Part shown: one piece after another, positions 5,073 to 8,059 of the stretch
Position numbering within the stretch: the stretch's first letter is position 1
How the letters are laid out: the number at the start of each line of letters is the position of its first letter
Assembly (NCBI GenBank): GCA_947453585.1
Contig: CANGHQ010000067.1
Location: 1-8,059, forward strand
Origin: Burkholderiales bacterium
GTDB taxonomy: Bacteria > Pseudomonadota > Gammaproteobacteria > Burkholderiales > Burkholderiaceae_C
Direction of reading: 5' to 3'
DNA length: 8,059 bases
Notes under the pieces: model-generated
The model's database searches: none
What the model was told of the DNA's origin: nothing
The model's input: the letters and a program-made list of their open reading frames with translations, nothing else
Program-made: the position numbers and the translations under genes

Positions 5073-6304
5073 GCTGGGGGGCGGCGTTAAGCAGCGCGCT
5101 GGGAGCACTGGCGGCCAATGCTTTGCGCAGTTTTTTGACGATGCTGGGCATCATCATTGGGGTGGCGGCGGTGATTGCCATGGTGGCCGTGGGTCGGGGC
5201 GCGACCGAGCGGGTGCAAGAGCAGATGAAGGGCCTGGGCTCGAACATCATGCTGGTGTTGCCCGGCGGCGTGTCGCAGGCCGGGGTGCGTCTGGGCGCGC
5301 AAACCCGCCAGCGTCTGACCGAGGAGGACGCGCAGGCCATCGCCCTAGAGATCCCGCAAGTACAAGTGGCCGCGCCCACCTCGCGAACCACGGGTCAATT
5401 GGTTTGGGGCAACGCCAACTGGGGCAGCAGCGTGATTGGCGTGACCAACGATTATTTGGAGGCGCGCGACTGGCCGCTGCAAAGCGGGCGGGCCTTTGAC
5501 GCCGCTGAACTGGCTGGATCGGCCAAAGTGGGTTGGATAGGCGCCACCGCAGCGCGCGAGCTGTTTGGCGCCCAAGACCCGGTGGACCAGGTGGTACGCC
5601 TGCGCGGCATTCCTATCACCATCATCGGCGTGCTGGAGCCCAAAGGCCAAAACTCCATGGGCCAAGACCAGGACGATGTGGTCATGATTCCCTTGGGCAC
5701 CTTGCGCAATCGCATCTGGGGCGGCGACGCTACGAGCCGCCTCAAACGCGTGGGTTCGATCTCCGTCAAGGTGCGCGAGGGCGAGTCTATGGCCGCCGTG
5801 GAGGCAAGTATCCAAGATCTGCTGCGCCAGCGCTTTAAGGTGGTTGAGGGCGGCGAAGACCCGTTTACCGTGCGCAACCTGACCGAGATGCTGCAAGCCC
5901 AAGAAGAATCGAGCCGGGTCATGACGCTGCTGCTGGCCACAGTGGCGGGCATCAGCCTGGTGATTGGCGGCATTGGCATCATGAACATCATGCTGGTGAG
6001 CGTGACCGAGCGCACCCGCGAGATTGGCTTGCGCATGGCGGTGGGCGCGCGCGGGCGGGACATCTTGGCGCAGTTCTTGATTGAGGCGCTCACTTTAAGC
6101 TTGCTGGGCGGTGCGTTGGGCGTGTTGCTGGGTGCGCTGGCCACCTGGGCGGTGGGCCAGTTTGCTGGCTGGGATGTGCGCCTGAGTCTGGACTCGGTGC
6201 TGCTGGCGGTGGATTTTTCGGGCTTGGTGGGGGTGTTTTTTGGCTTCTACCCGGCGCGGCGCGCCTCGCGCCTGCAGCCGATCGAGGCGCTGCGCCATGA
6301 GTGA
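5069..6304 (+). CDS. MacB-type ABC transporter permease (FtsX-like)
   Basis: This is the inner-membrane permease of the tripartite exporter; 411 residues is normal for the permease half of MacB. Membrane helix 1 is at about 22-42 (FLTMLGIIIGVAAVIAMVAVG). It is followed by a large periplasmic domain (about 45-280) and helices at about 285-311, 336-362 and 374-390. The MacB/FtsX hallmarks are visible: NALRSFLTMLGIIIGVAAVI at the start, GGIGIMNIMLVSVTERTREIG around 299-319 with the cytoplasmic coupling segment RTREIGLRMAVGA, and the ending PARRASRLQPIEALRHE. The ATG overlaps the ATPase stop (ATGA), and AAGG lies 6 nt upstream of it, so translation is probably coupled and also has its own binding site. 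The palindromic element ends only 17 nt before this start. It is probably co-transcribed with the adaptor and ATPase genes. Confidence 0.92.
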   Translation: MSWGAALSSALGALAANALRSFLTMLGIIIGVAAVIAMVAVGRGATERVQEQMKGLGSNIMLVLPGGVSQAGVRLGAQTRQRLTEEDAQAIALEIPQVQVAAPTSRTTGQLVWGNANWGSSVIGVTNDYLEARDWPLQSGRAFDAAELAGSAKVGWIGATAARELFGAQDPVDQVVRLRGIPITIIGVLEPKGQNSMGQDQDDVVMIPLGTLRNRIWGGDATSRLKRVGSISVKVREGESMAAVEASIQDLLRQRFKVVEGGEDPFTVRNLTEMLQAQEESSRVMTLLLATVAGISLVIGGIGIMNIMLVSVTERTREIGLRMAVGARGRDILAQFLIEALTLSLLGGALGVLLGALATWAVGQFAGWDVRLSLDSVLLAVDFSGLVGVFFGFYPARRASRLQPIEALRHE

Positions 6305-6337
6305 GAAAATACCCGGCTTATTTGCGATAACCCACCA

Positions 6338-6351
6338 AGGATGAAACTGTG
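6338..6351 (+). promoter_or_regulatory. Ribosome binding site that fixes the GTG start of uppP
   Basis: AGGA (6338-6341, in CCAAGGA) lies 7 nt before the GTG at 6349, an ideal spacing. The resulting N-terminus places the catalytic residues at the same numbers as in E. coli (E17, E21, S27). The ATG at 6341 is out of frame and ends at a TGA after three codons, so it is not the start. Confidence 0.75.
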
Positions 6352-7200
6352 ATCGATATTGTGTTGCTGGCCAAAGCCGCCCTCATGGGCATTGTGGAGG
6401 GCCTGACCGAGTTCTTGCCTATCTCGTCCACCGGGCACCTGATTTTGGCCGGCGCCCTGCTGGGTTTTGACGACGAAAAAGCCAAGGTCTTTGACATCGC
6501 CATCCAGACCGGCGCTATTTTTGCGGTGGTGCTGGTGTACTGGGACAAGATCAAGTCCACGGTGTTGGGTTTGTCTACGCAGAGGCAGGCACGCGCACTC
6601 ACACTCAATGTGTTCATCGCCTTTTTGCCCGCAGTGGTGCTGGGTCTGCTCTTTGGCAAGGCGGTCAAGGCGCATTTGTTTACGCCTGAGGTGGTGGCCA
6701 GCACCTTTATTCTGGGCGGCTTCATTATTTTGTGGGCCGAGCGGCGCCAGGCGGCCGTCGAAGACATTCAGATCGGCACGTTTGCCCGCGTGCAAAACGT
6801 CGAAGACATGACGCCCATGGACGCGCTCAAAGTAGGCTTGGCCCAGTGCTTGGCCATGGTGCCGGGCACCAGCCGCAGCGGTGCGACCATCATCGGCGGC
6901 ATGTTGCTGGGCTTGTCGCGTCAGGTGGCGACCGAGTTCACTTTCTTTTTGGCCATACCTACGCTGATCGGCGCTGGGGCCTACAGCCTGTTTAAGGAGC
7001 GCGCCTTGCTCAGCGTGGCGGACGTGCCACTGTTTATGGTGGGGCTGGTGTTTTCTTTCATCAGCGCCTGGATGTGCGTGCGCTGGCTGCTGCGTTTTGT
7101 GTCCACCCACAGCTTTGTGGGTTTTGCCTATTACCGCATCGCCTTTGGCATCGTGGTGCTGGCCACCGCCTTTAGCGGCGCCGTGACCTGGGCGGCCTAA
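6349..7200 (+). CDS. uppP: Undecaprenyl-diphosphatase (UppP/BacA)
   Basis: This integral membrane enzyme removes one phosphate from undecaprenyl diphosphate, regenerating the lipid carrier for peptidoglycan and other envelope polymers. Overproduction of the family gives bacitracin resistance. The 283-residue protein (E. coli 273) has both signature regions: EGLTEFLPISSTGH at 17-30, with E17, E21, S27 and H30, and PGTSRSGATIIGGMLLGLSR with the catalytic arginine at 176. About eight hydrophobic helices are visible, including the C-terminal pair (FMVGLVFSFISAWMC and the final GIVVLATAFSGAVTW). It starts at GTG with a good AAGGA site. It follows the permease gene by 44 bp on the same strand, so it could be read through from the exporter operon or have its own promoter; I see no convincing -35/-10 pair in that gap. 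It is convergent with the hydrolase gene, 24 bp away. Confidence 0.96.
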   Translation: MIDIVLLAKAALMGIVEGLTEFLPISSTGHLILAGALLGFDDEKAKVFDIAIQTGAIFAVVLVYWDKIKSTVLGLSTQRQARALTLNVFIAFLPAVVLGLLFGKAVKAHLFTPEVVASTFILGGFIILWAERRQAAVEDIQIGTFARVQNVEDMTPMDALKVGLAQCLAMVPGTSRSGATIIGGMLLGLSRQVATEFTFFLAIPTLIGAGAYSLFKERALLSVADVPLFMVGLVFSFISAWMCVRWLLRFVSTHSFVGFAYYRIAFGIVVLATAFSGAVTWAA

Positions 7201-7218
7201 GCCCTTATTGCCGGGGCA

Positions 7219-7234
7219 GGGCGCTCAGGCGCCC
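7219..7234. other. GC hairpin at the convergent gene ends
   Basis: GGGCGC (7219-7224) and GCGCCC (7229-7234) form a perfect 6-bp stem with a TCAG loop that contains the hydrolase stop codon. It lies in the 24-bp gap and extends into the last codons of the hydrolase gene. Neither strand has a T-tract after it, so intrinsic termination is doubtful. No other terminator is visible between uppP and the hydrolase gene. Confidence 0.3.
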
Positions 7235-8028
7235 ATATTGCGCAGCGATGCTTCCATGGCGGCTGCGGTGGCCAACGGCTTTTCCATCGGAAAAAGGTGG
7301 CTGCCATCGAGCATCATGGTGCGGCCCTTGGTGAGCTGGTCGGTCATGGACATGCCGACCCTGCGCATTTCCACCGACTGGCGCCCGCCGATAAAGCTCA
7401 CCGGGCATTTGAGCGGATGGCGTTTGAACAGGCGGTCGAGATTGTCGGGAATCGTGTTGTAGATTTGGGTCTCGATCGCGCGGTCAAAGGCCAGCACGCG
7501 CTTGCCGTCGTGGTCTACCGTGCCGTGCTCAATGTAGTCGTGCAGAACCTCTTCGTTCCACTGCGCAAACGCCTTTTTGTGGCGAAAGTGCTCAAAGGCG
7601 GCTTCAGCGTTGGGCCAGCTGTTGCGCCGCTTGTGGCTTACTGCACCCGGCGAGACGCTGCCCACCAATTGCGCGCCCTTGATCATGCCCAGCGCGGTAG
7701 AGCGCCAGCCGCCCAAAATGGGCGAATCGAGCAGCAGCACGCCGCGCGCCAGTTCGGGGTGCTTTGCCGCCGCCATCAGGCTCAAAATGCCGCCCAGCGA
7801 ATGGCCCACCATCCACACCGGCTGGCCCAGCTTTTCGACTTGGGCGCGGGTGAATTCGGCCACTTGTTCGACCAAACCACGCCAGTTGTTGTCCACCGGG
7901 TGGAGCGGGTCGTGGCCGAGCTTTTCGATGGCCTTGACGCTAAAGCCGCGCGTGCGCAAATGTTTGAAGAGCACCCGGTAGGTGCTGGCGGGAAAGCTGT
8001 TGCCGTGAAAAAAAACAATAGGAGTCAT
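7225..8028 (-). CDS. Alpha/beta-fold hydrolase, substrate unknown
   Basis: This 267-residue protein has a single alpha/beta-hydrolase domain and no signal peptide, so it is probably cytoplasmic. The first strand leads into FFHGNSFPAST (oxyanion-hole HG motif, residues 8-9). The nucleophile elbow is GHSLGG at 75-80 with Ser77. LLLDSPILGG follows the next strand. The catalytic histidine is probably H244 in LDGSHLFPMEKP near the C-terminus. The acidic member is not certain by eye. The family includes esterases, lipases, haloperoxidase-like proteins and C-C hydrolases, and nothing here decides among them. The start ATG at 8028 gives a complete N-terminus for the fold; no strong Shine-Dalgarno sequence is seen, and only 31 bp of upstream sequence is available. 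The convergent orientation with uppP argues against a functional link. Confidence 0.85.
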   Translation of the reverse strand: MTPIVFFHGNSFPASTYRVLFKHLRTRGFSVKAIEKLGHDPLHPVDNNWRGLVEQVAEFTRAQVEKLGQPVWMVGHSLGGILSLMAAAKHPELARGVLLLDSPILGGWRSTALGMIKGAQLVGSVSPGAVSHKRRNSWPNAEAAFEHFRHKKAFAQWNEEVLHDYIEHGTVDHDGKRVLAFDRAIETQIYNTIPDNLDRLFKRHPLKCPVSFIGGRQSVEMRRVGMSMTDQLTKGRTMMLDGSHLFPMEKPLATAAAMEASLRNMGA

Positions 8029-8059
8029 GCAGTGGGGTGTCTCAGATCAGCTTTTCTTC

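Noticed and set aside
4242..6304. Separate ATPase and permease genes as a frameshift-broken macB
   Set aside because: Both chains are full length for their domains, each has a proper start, and the ATGA overlap is a normal operon junction. Two-chain MacB-type transporters are common in bacteria.
6341..6352. Three-codon open frame ATG-AAA-CTG-TGA overlapping the uppP start, as a regulatory mini-gene
   Set aside because: The AAGGA site is immediately adjacent to this ATG, too close to direct initiation there, and is ideally spaced for the GTG. Such a tiny frame easily arises by chance.
1..8059. Search by eye for tRNA or rRNA genes, CRISPR repeats, insertion sequences, integrase or toxin-antitoxin genes
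   Set aside because: Nothing resembling these was found. Coding sequences cover nearly the whole window and the gaps hold only the short elements listed.

Overview
The window is GC-rich chromosomal DNA. Its protein sequences (GlnRS, a LivK-type binding protein, an UppP) look like those of Betaproteobacteria, most likely Burkholderiales/Comamonadaceae (Rhodoferax- or Polaromonas-like). This placement rests on recalled protein resemblance, not on a search. The window holds eight protein genes, packed tightly. There is no rRNA, tRNA, CRISPR array, phage gene or transposase, and no gene-free stretch longer than about 170 bases.

Layout. Positions 1-1035 (-) hold the first 345 codons of glnS (glutaminyl-tRNA synthetase), cut by the window edge. 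Upstream of it on the same strand is a LivK/LivJ-type amino-acid binding protein gene (1148-2290, -). Its 3' UTR contains two consecutive stem-loops, the second being a bidirectional intrinsic terminator, and the glnS promoter appears squeezed into about 36 bp after that terminator. A small four-helix DUF2306-type membrane protein gene follows (2459-2872, -). From a short divergent promoter region, a plus-strand transport operon starts. It encodes a MacA-like periplasmic adaptor (2962-4242), a MacB-type ATPase (4242-5072) and a MacB-type permease (5069-6304), joined by 1-nt and 4-nt overlaps. Then, 44 bp on, comes uppP/bacA, undecaprenyl-diphosphatase (6349-7200, +), with a GTG start. The window closes with a convergent alpha/beta-hydrolase gene (7225-8028, -).

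How the genes work together. The adaptor, ATPase and permease should form a MacAB-like tripartite exporter, with ATPase and permease on separate chains instead of fused as in E. coli MacB; the outer-membrane TolC-type partner is not in the window. UppP recycles the lipid carrier of cell-wall synthesis, so the plus-strand block has an envelope theme. The minus-strand genes (tRNA charging, amino-acid uptake, a membrane protein, a hydrolase) are mostly ordinary housekeeping or accessory metabolism.

The most unusual feature is a palindromic element of about 69 bp (two 18-bp perfect inverted arms) lying inside the 3' end of the ATPase gene. It is translated in frame as 23 extra residues and sits just before the permease ribosome binding site. 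It looks like a REP/MITE-type miniature element domesticated at the ATPase-permease junction. I see no clearly new multi-gene system in this window.
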